A stretch of DNA of 64,000 nt from CAVTJL01 sp963752325 (GTDB taxonomy: Bacteria; Pseudomonadota; Alphaproteobacteria; Geminicoccales; Geminicoccaceae), in NCBI GenBank assembly GCA_963752325.1, contig CAVVXU010000010.1, positions 496,001 to 560,000 on the forward strand, given 5' to 3'. Below are positions 40,805 to 50,507 of the stretch, piece after piece (the first letter of the stretch is position 1; every line of letters starts with the position of its first letter). Below the pieces are notes generated by a model that was not told the DNA's origin, searched no databases, and worked only from the letters and a program-made list of their open reading frames with translations. The position numbers were made by a program, and so were the translations under genes.

Positions 40805-41766
40805 CGCTCGTCTCCTTCCTCGCCGCGCGTCAGCGCGCGGACGTAGAAGTAGCCCATGGACATCATGACGATGAAGAGAATGACCGAGTAAGCGGACGCG
40901 ATGCCGAAGCGGATCCTGCCGAAGGCCAGCTGGTAGATCTGCGTGATCCAGATGTCCGACGCGCCGGCCGGGCCGCCGCCCGTCATGATCCAGGGGATCG
41001 TGAAGGAGTTGAGGTTGGCCACGAGCATCAAGAGCACCGTCACGAGTGTGACGCCCTTCAGATGGGGCATGGTGACGTGCCAGAAGCGCTGCCACGGGCC
41101 GGCGCCGTCCACCATGGCGGCGCGATGCAGCTGGTCCGGCACCGTCTGCAGGCCGGCCAGCATCATGATCATCGCGAAGGGGAACTCCTTCCAGACGTTC
41201 ACGGCGATCAGCGAGGCCAGCACGCTGTGGACATTGTCGAGGAAGTTGATGGGCTTGTCGGTGAGGCCCAGCTCCACGGCCGCGGCCCCGATGACGCCCA
41301 GATCGCTGTGGTAGATCCAGCGCCACACATAGGAGGCAGCGACCGCGCTCACGACGTAGGGCACGAGCAGGATGCCGCGCATCAGGCCGCGGCCGACGAA
41401 CTCGCGGTTCAGCACGATGGCGGCACCAAGGCCGAGCACGAAGGAGAAGAAGGTCGACCCGAGCGTCCAGACGACGGTGTTGAGCGTGACGTCGCGGAAG
41501 CTTTGGCTCGCCAGGATGCGCTGGTAATTGTCGAGGCCGACGAAGATCTTGTCGGCCATGGCGAGGCTGGGCGGCGTCTTGAAGAAGGAAAGATAGACCG
41601 TGTACCAGACCGGATAGGCGATCACGAGCAGCATCACGCCCAGCGCCGGCGCCACGTAGAGATAGTCCGCCCGGTGGCGGACGATGCGGCGGAGCAGGTC
41701 CGGGCGCCAGTCCGCAGGCCGGCGCGCCGGGCTCCCGGAGGCGGCCCGGTCTGTCATGATGGCCAC
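40801..41766 (-). CDS. Sugar ABC permease (MalF type)
   Basis: 321 residues. The first membrane segment is YLYVAPALGVMLLVIAYPVW. The coupling-loop sequence reads LHRAAMVDGAGPWQRFWHVTMPHLKG, followed by TIPWIMTGGGPAGASDI. A second in-frame ATG at 41757 could be the start. It pairs with the MalG-type permease. Confidence 0.9.
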   Translation of the reverse strand: MAIMTDRAASGSPARRPADWRPDLLRRIVRHRADYLYVAPALGVMLLVIAYPVWYTVYLSFFKTPPSLAMADKIFVGLDNYQRILASQSFRDVTLNTVVWTLGSTFFSFVLGLGAAIVLNREFVGRGLMRGILLVPYVVSAVAASYVWRWIYHSDLGVIGAAAVELGLTDKPINFLDNVHSVLASLIAVNVWKEFPFAMIMMLAGLQTVPDQLHRAAMVDGAGPWQRFWHVTMPHLKGVTLVTVLLMLVANLNSFTIPWIMTGGGPAGASDIWITQIYQLAFGRIRFGIASAYSVILFIVMMSMGYFYVRALTRGEEGDER

Positions 41767-41814
41767 GTGAGGCTCTGTCCTTGGGGCTCGGGATCAGGCG
41801 AGGCTCAGGATCGG

Positions 41815-41843
41815 GCGGCCGGCACCGCCGGGGCGCCGGCCGC
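41815..41843 (-). terminator. Hairpin after the sugar-binding protein gene
   Basis: GCGGCCGGC at 41815-41823 and GCCGGCCGC at 41835-41843 form a perfect 9-bp stem with an 11-base loop and no T tract. It follows the binding-protein stop and precedes the MalF permease, as in the other uptake operons here. Confidence 0.55.
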
Positions 41844-41851
41844 AGCACCCG

Positions 41852-43357
41852 CTAGATCGGGCTGATGATGTCCTGCAGCTTCTTGGCCGCGTCGGCCGCG
41901 GCGTCGTCGATCGACATCTTCTGCGTGAGCACGTTCTGCAGCATCTCGGGCACGACGATGTTCATGATCTCGGTCAATTCGGGAATGACCGGGAAGGCGA
42001 TGCCGCTCGGCAGCATCGAGGTCGTGACGTTCAGGAACTTGATCTGCTCGAGCCGCTGCTTCATCCACTTGGTCCTGAAGCCGCGCAGATTGCCCGGGTT
42101 CGACTGCTCCCAGTTGAGCTTGGTCGACCATTCGGGCCCGGTCGAGAAGGCGATGAAGGCGCGCGCCGCATCGACGTCGAGCTTGCCGTCGACCACGTCG
42201 GGATGGAACATGTGCGCGTTCCAGCCGCCGAAGACCACGGCGCGGCGCGCCGGGCCTCTGGGGATCAGGCCGTAGCGCATGTTGGCCACCACCGCCTCGG
42301 CCACCTTCTTGTCGCTGCCGGTGGCGTGCTTGGCGCGGTCCACCATGTAGGCGTACTCGGTGGGGTGGCTGATCATCATCGCCAGCTGGCCGGCGACGAA
42401 GGGGTCCTCGTTCTCGGTCTGCGTGTTGGTGAGCGCCGAGACCGGCACCGACTTGTCGCGCACATACATGTCGTAGGAGACCCTGAGCGCGTCCTTGGTG
42501 CCGGCGCTGTCGATCATGATCTTCTGGTAGGTCGGATCGGGCTCGGCCTCGTCGAGGGCCCCGCCGCCATAGGCCCAGGCCTGCGGCATGAACCGGTAGG
42601 GCGTGTTGCCGGCATTGACGCGGGCCACCATGCCGTAGCCGTTCTTGCCCGTCTTCTCCTTGATCTGCTTGGAGTAGGCGACGACGTCGGCCCAGGTGGC
42701 GGGCGCCTTCTCGGGATCGAGCCCGGCCTGCTCGAAGATCTGCGCGTTCCAGATGAACGCCATGGTCTCGTTGTTGGTCGGGATGCCGTACTGCTTGCCC
42801 TGCCAGTTGGCCGAGTTCATCGCCCGCGGCCAGAAGTCGACCGACCGGTAGCCGACATCCTCGGGCTTGAGCTCGGCGAGCTGGCCCTTGGCGGCGAACT
42901 CGGCACCCCAGAGCAGCATCAGGCGGGCCACCATCGGTGCCGCCCGGCCCAGGGCCGCCGTCCTGAGCTTGGTCGGGATGTCGTTGTAGCTGATGCTCTG
43001 CTTCTCGACCGTGATGTTCGGGTAGGTCTTGGCGAAGGCCGCCCAGAACTCGTCCTCGAGCTTGTGCTGGAGCGGGGTCGAGGCCTCGTTCGGGCCGACA
43101 TACCAGTAGGTCAGGTGGCCCTTGTAGTCGAGCGGCACCACCTTGGCGCACTCGGCCGCCGTGTCGACCTCGATCGTGCCGGCAATGCTGTCGACATACT
43201 CGGGCGACCATTTGCTGACGTCGATGGCGGGTGCGCCGTCATCGGCCAAGGCCCTGAGCGGGTTGCCGAGCGCCGCCGCCAGGCCGGCGCCCGCCGAGTA
43301 GCCGAGAAGCCGGCGCCTGCTCAGCGAGAATGCATCCACGCCACGGAAACTGGTCAT
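41852..43357 (-). CDS. Sugar ABC substrate-binding protein (family 1)
   Basis: 501 residues. The N-terminus SLSRRRLLGYSAGAGLAAAL looks like a Tat signal peptide (S-x-RRxLL) with processing near ALA-DDG. The family 1 core includes YKGHLTYWYVGPNEASTPLQH, ITVEKQSISYNDIPTKLRTAA, WQGKQYGIPTNNETMAFIWNAQIFEQAG and FVAGQLAMMISHPTEYAY. It is periplasmic and the first gene of the sugar-acid operon, so it should be the most expressed. It is divergent from a GntR/FCD regulator. Confidence 0.9.
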   Translation of the reverse strand: MTSFRGVDAFSLSRRRLLGYSAGAGLAAALGNPLRALADDGAPAIDVSKWSPEYVDSIAGTIEVDTAAECAKVVPLDYKGHLTYWYVGPNEASTPLQHKLEDEFWAAFAKTYPNITVEKQSISYNDIPTKLRTAALGRAAPMVARLMLLWGAEFAAKGQLAELKPEDVGYRSVDFWPRAMNSANWQGKQYGIPTNNETMAFIWNAQIFEQAGLDPEKAPATWADVVAYSKQIKEKTGKNGYGMVARVNAGNTPYRFMPQAWAYGGGALDEAEPDPTYQKIMIDSAGTKDALRVSYDMYVRDKSVPVSALTNTQTENEDPFVAGQLAMMISHPTEYAYMVDRAKHATGSDKKVAEAVVANMRYGLIPRGPARRAVVFGGWNAHMFHPDVVDGKLDVDAARAFIAFSTGPEWSTKLNWEQSNPGNLRGFRTKWMKQRLEQIKFLNVTTSMLPSGIAFPVIPELTEIMNIVVPEMLQNVLTQKMSIDDAAADAAKKLQDIISPI

Positions 43358-43511
43358 CAGCCCATCCCTCGATCTTGGTTGGCCCGGTCTCGTGCTGCCT
43401 TGCCGCCGAAGGAGCGAGGCGGCGAGGCAGCATGGGTCCCGGCTTCCTTCGCCTGCCCCGCGCCTCCTCCAAGGCAGCACCAGCGGGCGTCTTCGGTGCG
43501 AGGGCTATCAA

Positions 43512-43543
43512 GATCATATATTCTTTGTCAAGGATCACATATT
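43512..43543. promoter_or_regulatory. Direct repeat and promoter in the divergent region
   Basis: GATCATATATT at 43512-43522 and GATCACATATT at 43533-43543 match at 10 of 11 positions, start to start 21 bp, which is two helical turns. Between them TGTCAA at 43526-43531 reads TTGACA on the minus strand, a good -35 box for the sugar operon. The AT-rich patch stands out strongly from the surroundings. The neighbouring GntR/FCD regulator is the likely ligand. Confidence 0.5.
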
Positions 43544-43619
43544 AAATTGATTCGACGGGCTCGGATTGCTTGGGCGCGAGTGGCGCCCGCCTGCTATGCT
43601 GCAGCGCAGGCCGGCGGCG

Positions 43620-44408
43620 ATGGATGGAGATGAGGGATTGGGCGACAAAGCAAAAGAAACCATTCAGCCCAGTTACAATCGACTCCGCGATCTCATTCGC
43701 GCCGACGTCATCGAAGGCCGCCTCCCCTCGGGCGCGCGCCTGAAGATCGCCGATCTGGCCGCGCGCTACGCGAGCAGCGGCATTCCGGTGCGCGAGGCGC
43801 TGCAGCAGCTGCAGGGCGAGGGCATCGTGACCTTCACGCCGAACCGCGGGGCCCGCGTGCGGCAGATCGACGAGCAGTTCATCCGCAACATCCACGAGGT
43901 GCGCGCGATCGTGGAGCCTTACCTGCTGCGCTGGTTCGTCCGCCACCACAGTCCCGAGCAGCTGGCCATGCTGGAGGCCGTGCAGCGCGACTACGACCGT
44001 GCTGCCGACGAGGGCGTGTTTGCGGACTGGACGGCGCAGAACCGGCGGTTCCACAGCATCTGCTACAATGGCCACTACAATACCGAGGCGCTGGTCATGG
44101 CGGCCCGCCACGACGGGCTGATCCGCGCCATCGCGCTGCGCATCCCGGCGAGCCCGGCGCGCGCCCGCCAGGCGAGCCGGGAGCATTGGGCCATCATCGA
44201 GAAGGTGCGCGAGCATGACGAGGACGGTGCCGCCGCCATCGTCGCCCAGCATGTCCGCCATGCCGGCCAGCACATGATCGAGCGCATGCTGACGGTCGGC
44301 TGGTCGGAGCTGCGCCGGCCGCGCCCGATCGCCGAGGCGCGGCCCGCCGTCGCGGCGGCGGATGTCGCAGCCACGGCGAGCCCCACGCCGGTGCTGGCCG
44401 ACGACTGA
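43620..44408 (+). CDS. GntR-family regulator (FCD domain)
   Basis: About 262 residues from the ATG at 43620; upstream in-frame starts at 43566 (TTG) and 43596 exist. The winged helix is LRDLIRADVIEGRLPSGARLKIADLAARYASSGIPVREALQQLQGEGIVTFTPNRGARV. The FCD ligand domain has IHEVRAIVEPYLLRWFV, FADWTAQNRRFHSICY and REHWAIIEKVREHDEDGAAAIVAQHVRHAGQHM, where the His and Asn/Asp positions usually bind a metal and an organic acid. It is divergent from the sugar-acid importer operon and probably represses it. Confidence 0.9.
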   Translation: MDGDEGLGDKAKETIQPSYNRLRDLIRADVIEGRLPSGARLKIADLAARYASSGIPVREALQQLQGEGIVTFTPNRGARVRQIDEQFIRNIHEVRAIVEPYLLRWFVRHHSPEQLAMLEAVQRDYDRAADEGVFADWTAQNRRFHSICYNGHYNTEALVMAARHDGLIRAIALRIPASPARARQASREHWAIIEKVREHDEDGAAAIVAQHVRHAGQHMIERMLTVGWSELRRPRPIAEARPAVAAADVAATASPTPVLADD

Positions 44409-44446
44409 GGCAGGTTCCCGCCCGGCCGAGAGGCCGGCGCCGGAGG

Positions 44447-46188
44447 TCAGTAGCGGTCGTGGGCGCGCATCAGGCGGTCGACCCGCTCCTGGGCGCGGCG
44501 CAGGGCGGTGCGGATGGTCTGGGTGCGACGGAGCATGGCGTGGATCTCCTCGCCCAGAATGGTGGTGATGGCGGCGAACTCCGGCACCGGCGGACGCGGC
44601 CAGAGACGAAGCTGGCCCTTTTTTGCCATCTCGTCGACGCCGGCGATCACGGGCGAGAGCCGGCGCACCTCGACGTCGGCGGCGACGCTGAAGCGGGGCG
44701 TGCACAGCCCGCCATGCTGGACGAAGAGCTTCATCACCTCGGGCGAGGTCAGCCACTCGATGGTGCGCCAGGCGAGCGGCACGCGCTCAGGCTCGAGGTT
44801 GGCGGGGATGGCGAGGACGAAGCCGCCGATGGCCGAGACGTTGCCGCGCCGCTCGCCCTCCTGGAGCGGGCCGCCCCGGGGATGGGGCAGGAAGCCCACA
44901 TTGCCGCGCGCGGGCGAGGCCGGATCGCGCTCGAAGCGGGCGGCACGGATGGCCCAGATATAGGCCAGCGCCGCGTTGCCCCGGCTCACGAGCTCGATCT
45001 GCTCGATCCACGAGGTCTCGAGCACGTCGGGCGGCGAGACCTCGAGCAGCTCGCGCATGAACTCGGCGGCCTGACGGGCGCGGGGCGTGTCGATCTGGGG
45101 ACGGAACTCGTCGCCCGCGATGTGCGAGGCGTCGTAGCCGTCGGGGACGCGGCGCAGGCTCAAAAGCGGCTGGCCGAAGGCGGCGAGGAACAGCATGAAG
45201 GCGTAGCCGACCGGCAGGCCCGGGGCGCCGGCCCAGGAGACGCCGTAGATGCGCTCGGCCGGCGCGTGCAGCGCGCGCGCCACCTCGAGGAGCTCGTCGG
45301 TCGTGGCCGGCGGCTCGAGGCCGCGCGCCTCCGAGCATGTCGCGGCGGTAGATCAGGACCTCGGGTGTCGTCTGCAGCGGGATGCCGTACTGGTGGCCGC
45401 CGGCACGTCCCGCTGCCCAGCTCGCCGGATAGAAGTCGGCGCGGTTGAGGCCGCTCTGGGCGATGAGATCGTCGAGCGGCAGAAGCACGCCGTCGCCCAC
45501 ATACTCGCCCATCCAGGGCAGGTCGACGGCCAGGATGTCGAACTCGGAGCGATCGCGCGCGGCGTTGGCGAGCGCCCTCAGCCGCAGCTCGTCCAGCACG
45601 CACGCCCTGGAAGCGCACCTTGCCGCCCAGCAGATGGGCGATCTCGCGCCGCAGCTCCTCCCCGACAAAGAAAAAAGGGTCGTTGTAGAGGAGGAGGTTG
45701 AGGCTCTGGCCGGGCCCCAGCCCGCTCGCCGGCACCGAGGGCGGCGGGATGATGCGCGCCGAGAGATAGGAGGTGCCGAGATAGAAGGAGCTGGCGTCCT
45801 CGCGCTCGCCCAGCGCCTGGGCGATCGAGGCCTTGATGTCCCGGCCATAGGCGAAGACGCGGTCGACCAGCATGGCGCTCGGGTGGATCGAGTGCGAGAG
45901 GCCCGAGCGCGTGCGCGGCCGGCGCACGAGAAGGCCCGTGTTGAACATGTCCTCGATCCGCCGGAGCGCGGTGGTGTAGGGCACCTCGGCGGCGTGGGCG
46001 AGGCTGGTGGGCGTCACGAGCCGCCCGGTCAGGTGGCGCCGCATCAAGAACACCGTCATGTTCCAGACCGGATCGGGCTCGAACAGCTCGAGCCGGCGCT
46101 CACCCGACAGGCGCATGCGCTCGACCAGGTCCAGAAGGCTCAGCAGCTCCTCGCCGGTCACGGCCGCACCCTCAGGCTCTTGCGCCAA
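44447..46188 (-). CDS. Winged-helix / MalE-like binding-domain fusion regulator (frameshifted)
   Basis: About 580 codons. Residues 1-125 form a winged-helix region with no signal peptide: VWNMTVFLMRRHLTGRLVTP, TSLAHAAEVPYTTALRRIED, MFNTGLLVRRPRTRSGLSHS. From about 145 on it resembles a family 1 solute-binding protein: LNLLLYNDPFFFVGEELRRE, FDILAVDLPWMGEYVGDGVL, HQYGIPLQTTPEVLIYRRDML and SPEVMKLFVQHGGLCTPR. The lack of a signal and the fusion imply a cytoplasmic sugar sensor. One-base shifts occur near 45600 and 45331. The start is a TTG at 46188 or a GTG at 46161. It is divergent from the Gfo/Idh-ABC operon, its likely target. A 3' fragment of a relative lies at 34863-35084. Confidence 0.75.
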
Positions 46189-46209
46189 TGAGGCGTGCGC
46201 ATGCTGGAT

Positions 46210-46224
46210 TGTTCACTTTGAACA
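46210..46224. promoter_or_regulatory. Palindromic operator candidate
   Basis: TGTTCA at 46210-46215 and TGAACA at 46219-46224 form a perfect 6-3-6 palindrome, extended by nearly symmetric GAT/ATC flanks. It lies 22-36 bp upstream of the winged-helix fusion gene, in the 330-bp divergent region that otherwise shows no gene. It is the natural candidate operator for that regulator. Confidence 0.55.
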
Positions 46225-46519
46225 TCTCTCCACTATACGCGGGCGGCCACTTGGAGCAAGCTGTAACGAAGTGAAGGACGGCGCACAGGCGGCGGGAGAT
46301 CGCCTCGGCGCCCGATCTCAGGGAGAGCGATATTGTCGAACGAAGCTGACGACTAGACATCGCGAAGGTCGATGACGCGCGTCGGGCGGCTGCGCAAGCT
46401 GTAGCGCGGATTTTAGCCTGATGATCGTTTGGAGGGCGACTTGCGGGCTGGCGGCTAGGTCTGGCCTCCGGCAGTCGTTCGCTGTCGCTCACGAGGCTTG
46501 ACTGGATCAGGGGATAGCG

Positions 46520-47686
46520 ATGCGCGAGCTGCGGATTGGCCTCGTCGGTGCCGGGTGGATGGGCAAGGTCCATTCCATGGCCTTCCACGCGGCGCGGCAG
46601 GCCTTCGGCCCCGAGCCGGCGGTGCCGGTGCTCGACGCGGTGGCGGACATCGACGCCGGCCTCGCCGAGCGCGCCGCGCGCGACTACGGCTATGCCCGCG
46701 CTGTCGCCGACTGGCGGGAGATCGTGAACGATCCCGCGATCGACATCGTCGACGTCTGCACGCCCAACGACATGCATTTCGACGTGGCGATGGCGGCGAT
46801 CGCCGCCGGCAAGCACGTCTATTGCGAGAAGCCGCTCGCCAACTCGGTCGAGCTGGCCCGCCAGATGAAGGAGGCCGCGCGAAGCCAAGGGGGTCACGAC
46901 CCTCGTCGGCTTCAACTTCATCCAGAATCCGGTGCATGTCCTCGCAAGAAAGGCGATCGAGCAGGGCGACATCGGCGACCTCGTCTATGCCCGGCTCTAC
47001 TTCAACTCCGACTTCATGGCCGACCGCGAGCTGCAGCACACCTGGCGCAACAATCTCGAGCGCGCCGGCAGCGGCGTCGTGGGCGATCTGGGCGCGCATC
47101 TGCTGAGCTATTTTTTCTATGTGGCGGGGCTGCCGGTCGAGGAGGTGCTGCTGCACGCTCGAGACCGTGATCCCTGACCATGCGGCGCCGCTGGGCGGCG
47201 GGCAGCTTCAAGATCGGCGCGGTCGGCGACAGCAGCCGGCGCATCCCCAACACGACCGACGATATCGCCACCGTGCTGTTCCGCTTTCCGGGCGGCAGCG
47301 GGCATCTCGAGGCGAGTCGGGTGTCGAACGGCATCCGCTACGACATCGGCTACGACATCGTCGGCTCCAAGGGCACGCTGCGCTACAGCTACGACCGCAT
47401 CAACGACCTCCAGCTCTACACCGAGACGGGCCCGGTCGAGCTTCGCGGCTTCAAGCACATCGAGATGGGGCCGAGCGATCCACGCTTCGCAGCGCTTCAT
47501 CCGGTGACGGGCCTGGGGCTGGGCTACAACGACTACAAGGCGATCGAGGCGCGCGAGATGATCGCCGCCGTAGGTGAGGGCCGGCCGGCTTGGCCCGACT
47601 TCGCCTTCGGCTACCGGGTGCAGCGGGTGGTCGAGGCATGCCAGCGCTCGCACCGCGAGCGCGCCTGGGTGAAGGTCGGGAGCTAG
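46520..47686 (+). CDS. Gfo/Idh/MocA-family oxidoreductase (frameshifted)
   Basis: About 389 codons. The Rossmann start is LRIGLVGAGWMGKVHSMAFH. Then come VDVCTPNDMHFDVAMAAIAAGKHVYCEKPLA with the catalytic Lys of EKP, VLARKAIEQGDIGDLVYARLY, and GVVGDLGAHLLSYFFYVAG with the Asp and His of DxGxH. The frame changes near 46881, 47160 and 47203; all pieces align to one family protein. The C-terminal part has TVLFRFPGGSGHLEASRV. It would oxidise a sugar or inositol with NAD(P). It is the first gene of the ribose-type ABC operon. Confidence 0.83.
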
Positions 47687-47763
47687 GCGCGCCAGGGCGC
47701 CCGCCGCCCCCGCGATCGAGGACGGTCCAGCAACAGGGACCGCAGTCAGGGAGGATGAGAAGG

Positions 47764-48915
47764 ATGCGACTTCTTTCGGCGATGACGGCCACAGCGGCGC
47801 TCGCGGCGCTGATGGTGACTGCCCCACCGGGCGCCCGTGCCCAGGAGGCGCGGGACGGCTACCACGGCGCCCCGCGTACCGAGCTCTGGTCGCCGGTCGA
47901 GCTGCAATACACCGACACGAGCAAGTACAAGAAGAAGCCGCCCTATGTGATCGGCTTCTCGAACGCCTCGGTCGACAATACCTGGCGCCTCGCCCAGCTG
48001 CACTCGATCGAGGCAGCAGCAGCGCGGCACAAGGACGTCATCAGCCATCTCTACATCACGGATGCCAACAACAGCCCATCCAAGCAGATCTCGGACGTGC
48101 AGGACCTGCTGGAGCGCGGGGTCGACCTGCTGCTGGTGAGCGCCTCCAAGGCCGATGCGCTGGATCCGGTGGTGAGCCGTGCGATGCGCAACGGCACGCC
48201 CGTGATCATGGTCGACCGGCGCATCACGTCCGACAATTTCGTGAGCTTCGTCACCGCGTCCGATCTCGTCCTCGGCCGCCTCTACGCGCAGTGGCTGGTC
48301 GAGAAGCTGCACGGCAAGGGCAACATCATCATGCTGCCCGGCCAGGCCGGCGCCAGCCCGGCCGAGCTCAGGATCGCCGCCGCGCGCTCGATCTTCGACC
48401 AGTATCCGGGCATCAAGATCCTCGACATGCAGTACACGGACTGGAGCGCGCCAAAAGCCAAGACGATCGTCTCGGCGATGATCCAGAAATTCGGCCACGA
48501 CATCAACGGCATCTGGAACGATTCGGGCGTGCAGGGCGTGGGGGCCCTCGAGGCCTTCGTCGCCGCCGGCTGGAAGCCCGGCACGATCCCGCCCGCCACC
48601 TGCGCCGACCTCAATGGCTGCCTCAAGGTCGCGGTCGAGAACAAGATCCCGGTGCTCAACGTCGACTACCCGCCGGCCATGGGCGGGGTCGCGGTCGACC
48701 TGGCGCTCCAGGTCCTGGCCGGGGCCAAGGTGCCGAAGCTCTACATCGTCAACTCCGACATCGTCGTCTCCAAGGGCGACGAGACGCCCTCGATTCACGC
48801 CGACCGCTGGGCCGAGGACTATGTGCGCATGGACAAGCCCATGGACCTGATCCTCTCCTCGGGTCTCGGCCCGAGCTACGACCCGAACAGCTTCAAGGTC
48901 GACTATCCGCAATAG
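47764..48915 (+). CDS. Sugar ABC substrate-binding protein (ribose/RbsB type)
   Basis: About 383 residues with a signal peptide (AMTATAALAALMVTAPPGARA, cleavage before QEA). The type I binding-protein core has YVIGFSNASVDNTWRLAQLHSIEA, DLLERGVDLLLVSASKADALDPVV, GTPVIMVDRRITS and GNIIMLPGQAGASPAELR. GIWNDSGVQGVGALEAFVAAG is the hinge region. It is periplasmic. An in-frame ATG at 47755 is an alternative start. It is followed by a strong hairpin and then the ATPase gene. Confidence 0.9.
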   Translation: MRLLSAMTATAALAALMVTAPPGARAQEARDGYHGAPRTELWSPVELQYTDTSKYKKKPPYVIGFSNASVDNTWRLAQLHSIEAAAARHKDVISHLYITDANNSPSKQISDVQDLLERGVDLLLVSASKADALDPVVSRAMRNGTPVIMVDRRITSDNFVSFVTASDLVLGRLYAQWLVEKLHGKGNIIMLPGQAGASPAELRIAAARSIFDQYPGIKILDMQYTDWSAPKAKTIVSAMIQKFGHDINGIWNDSGVQGVGALEAFVAAGWKPGTIPPATCADLNGCLKVAVENKIPVLNVDYPPAMGGVAVDLALQVLAGAKVPKLYIVNSDIVVSKGDETPSIHADRWAEDYVRMDKPMDLILSSGLGPSYDPNSFKVDYPQ

Positions 48916-48922
48916 GCTCCCT

Positions 48923-48956
48923 GCCCTGCCGCAGCGCCCGAGCGCTGCGGCAGGGC
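48923..48956 (+). terminator. Strong hairpin between binding protein and ATPase genes
   Basis: GCCCTGCCGCAGCG at 48923-48936 pairs perfectly with CGCTGCGGCAGGGC at 48943-48956, a 14-bp stem with a 6-base loop. No T run follows. It is likely an mRNA-stabilising or partial-termination hairpin within the operon. Confidence 0.65.
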
Positions 48957-48989
48957 ATCTCTCCACCGGCTGAGGCAAGAGAAGGCGGC

Positions 48990-50507
48990 ATGCTTCTGGC
49001 TCACGGCGTCTCGAAGACGTTCCCCGGCGTCAAGTCGCTGGACCGTGTCGATCTCGAGGCGCGAGCCGGTGAGATCCACGCGCTCGTGGGCGAGAACGGT
49101 GCTGGCAAGAGCACGCTCATCAAGATCTTCGCCGGCGCCTACCAGCCCGACGAGGGCGAGCTCCTGCTGGACGGCAGGAAGGTGCGCTGGGCCTCGCCGC
49201 ACGAGGCGCGCGACGCCGGCATCTACGTCATCTACCAGGAGCTCGTGCTGTTCCCCGAGCTCTCCGTCGCGCGCAACATCTTCATCGGCGCCGAGCCGCG
49301 CGGCCGGCTGGGCCTGATCGACCATGGCGCCATGCGCCGCGAGGCACGTCGCCTCCTGGCCGAGCTGGGCGTCGGCCTCGATCCCGACCGCAAGGTCAAG
49401 ACGCTCTCGGTCGCCGACCAGCAGATGGTCGAGATCGCCCGGGCGCTGGTCGGGCGCGCCCGTGTCCTGATCCTGGACGAGCCCACGGCCGTGATCGGCG
49501 GGCCCGAGGTGACCCTGCTCTTCAAGATGATGCGCCGCGTCGCGGCCCAGGGTGCTGCCGTGCTCTTCATCTCCCATCGCCTCGAGGAGGTGTTCGAGAT
49601 CGCCGACACGGTGACCGTGCTGAAGGACGGCAAGCTCGTCGCCTCGAGGCCCACGACGAGCCTGGATCGGAACGACCTCGTCTCGATGATGGTCGGCCGC
49701 CCGCTCGCCGACATCTACCCGCCACGCCCGACGGGACCCTGTGAGGGCAAGGTGGCGCTGGCCGCCACCGACATTGCGGTCGCGGGCCGGGTGAGCGGGG
49801 TGAGTCTCGAGGTGCGGGCGGGCGAGATCGTCGGCCTCGCCGGTATGGTGGGCTCGGGCCGCAGCGAGGTGGCGCACGCCCTTTTCGGCAGCCTGCCGCT
49901 GGAGCGGGGCACCGTCCGCATCGGCGAGCGGACCTTCCAGCACATGACGCCTGCGAAGGCGATCGAGGCCGGCCTCGGCCTCCTGACCGAGGACCGCAAG
50001 AGCGAGGGCCTTTTGCTGCTGCTCGACATCGCCGCCAACATCACCGCACCGGCGCTGGATGAGGTGACGCGCGGCATCGCGATCGACCGGGCGGCCGAGC
50101 GCCGCATCGGCGAGGAGGAGATCCGCCGCTACGCCATCGCAGCGCCCAATGCGGGCTTCCCGGTCCTCAACCTCTCGGGCGGCAACCAGCAGAAGGTGCT
50201 GCTCGGGCGCTGGGTCCGGACCTCGCGGGTGGCCCTCATCCTCGACGAGCCGACGCGCGGCGTCGATGTCGGCGCCAAGGTCGAGATCTACCGCATCATC
50301 CGCGAGCTCGCCGACAGCGGCCTCGCCATCTTGATGATCAGCTCGGAGATGCCGGAGATCATCGGGCTCTGCGACCGCGTCGTCGTGATGTGCGGCGGCC
50401 GCAAGGCGGGCGAGCTCGAGCGCGAGGCCATCACCGAGGAGGCGCTCCTGCATCTCGCCATCGTCGAGGCCGAGGACGAGGCCGGCAATCGGGGGCTCGC
50501 GGCATGA
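48990..50507 (+). CDS. rbsA: Sugar ABC ATPase (RbsA type, two nucleotide-binding domains)
   Basis: 505 residues. The first domain has Walker A GENGAGKST, Q-loop VIYQELVLFPELSVARNIF, LSVADQQMVEIARAL, Walker B LILDEPTAVIGG and switch ISHRLEEV. The second has the degenerate P-loop GMVGSGRSEVAHALFG, LTEDRKSEGLLL, signature LSGGNQQKVLLGRW and Walker B LILDEPTRGVDVG. This is the RbsA/XylG/MglA pattern. The next permease overlaps its stop by 4 bases. Confidence 0.92.
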   Translation: MLLAHGVSKTFPGVKSLDRVDLEARAGEIHALVGENGAGKSTLIKIFAGAYQPDEGELLLDGRKVRWASPHEARDAGIYVIYQELVLFPELSVARNIFIGAEPRGRLGLIDHGAMRREARRLLAELGVGLDPDRKVKTLSVADQQMVEIARALVGRARVLILDEPTAVIGGPEVTLLFKMMRRVAAQGAAVLFISHRLEEVFEIADTVTVLKDGKLVASRPTTSLDRNDLVSMMVGRPLADIYPPRPTGPCEGKVALAATDIAVAGRVSGVSLEVRAGEIVGLAGMVGSGRSEVAHALFGSLPLERGTVRIGERTFQHMTPAKAIEAGLGLLTEDRKSEGLLLLLDIAANITAPALDEVTRGIAIDRAAERRIGEEEIRRYAIAAPNAGFPVLNLSGGNQQKVLLGRWVRTSRVALILDEPTRGVDVGAKVEIYRIIRELADSGLAILMISSEMPEIIGLCDRVVVMCGGRKAGELEREAITEEALLHLAIVEAEDEAGNRGLAA

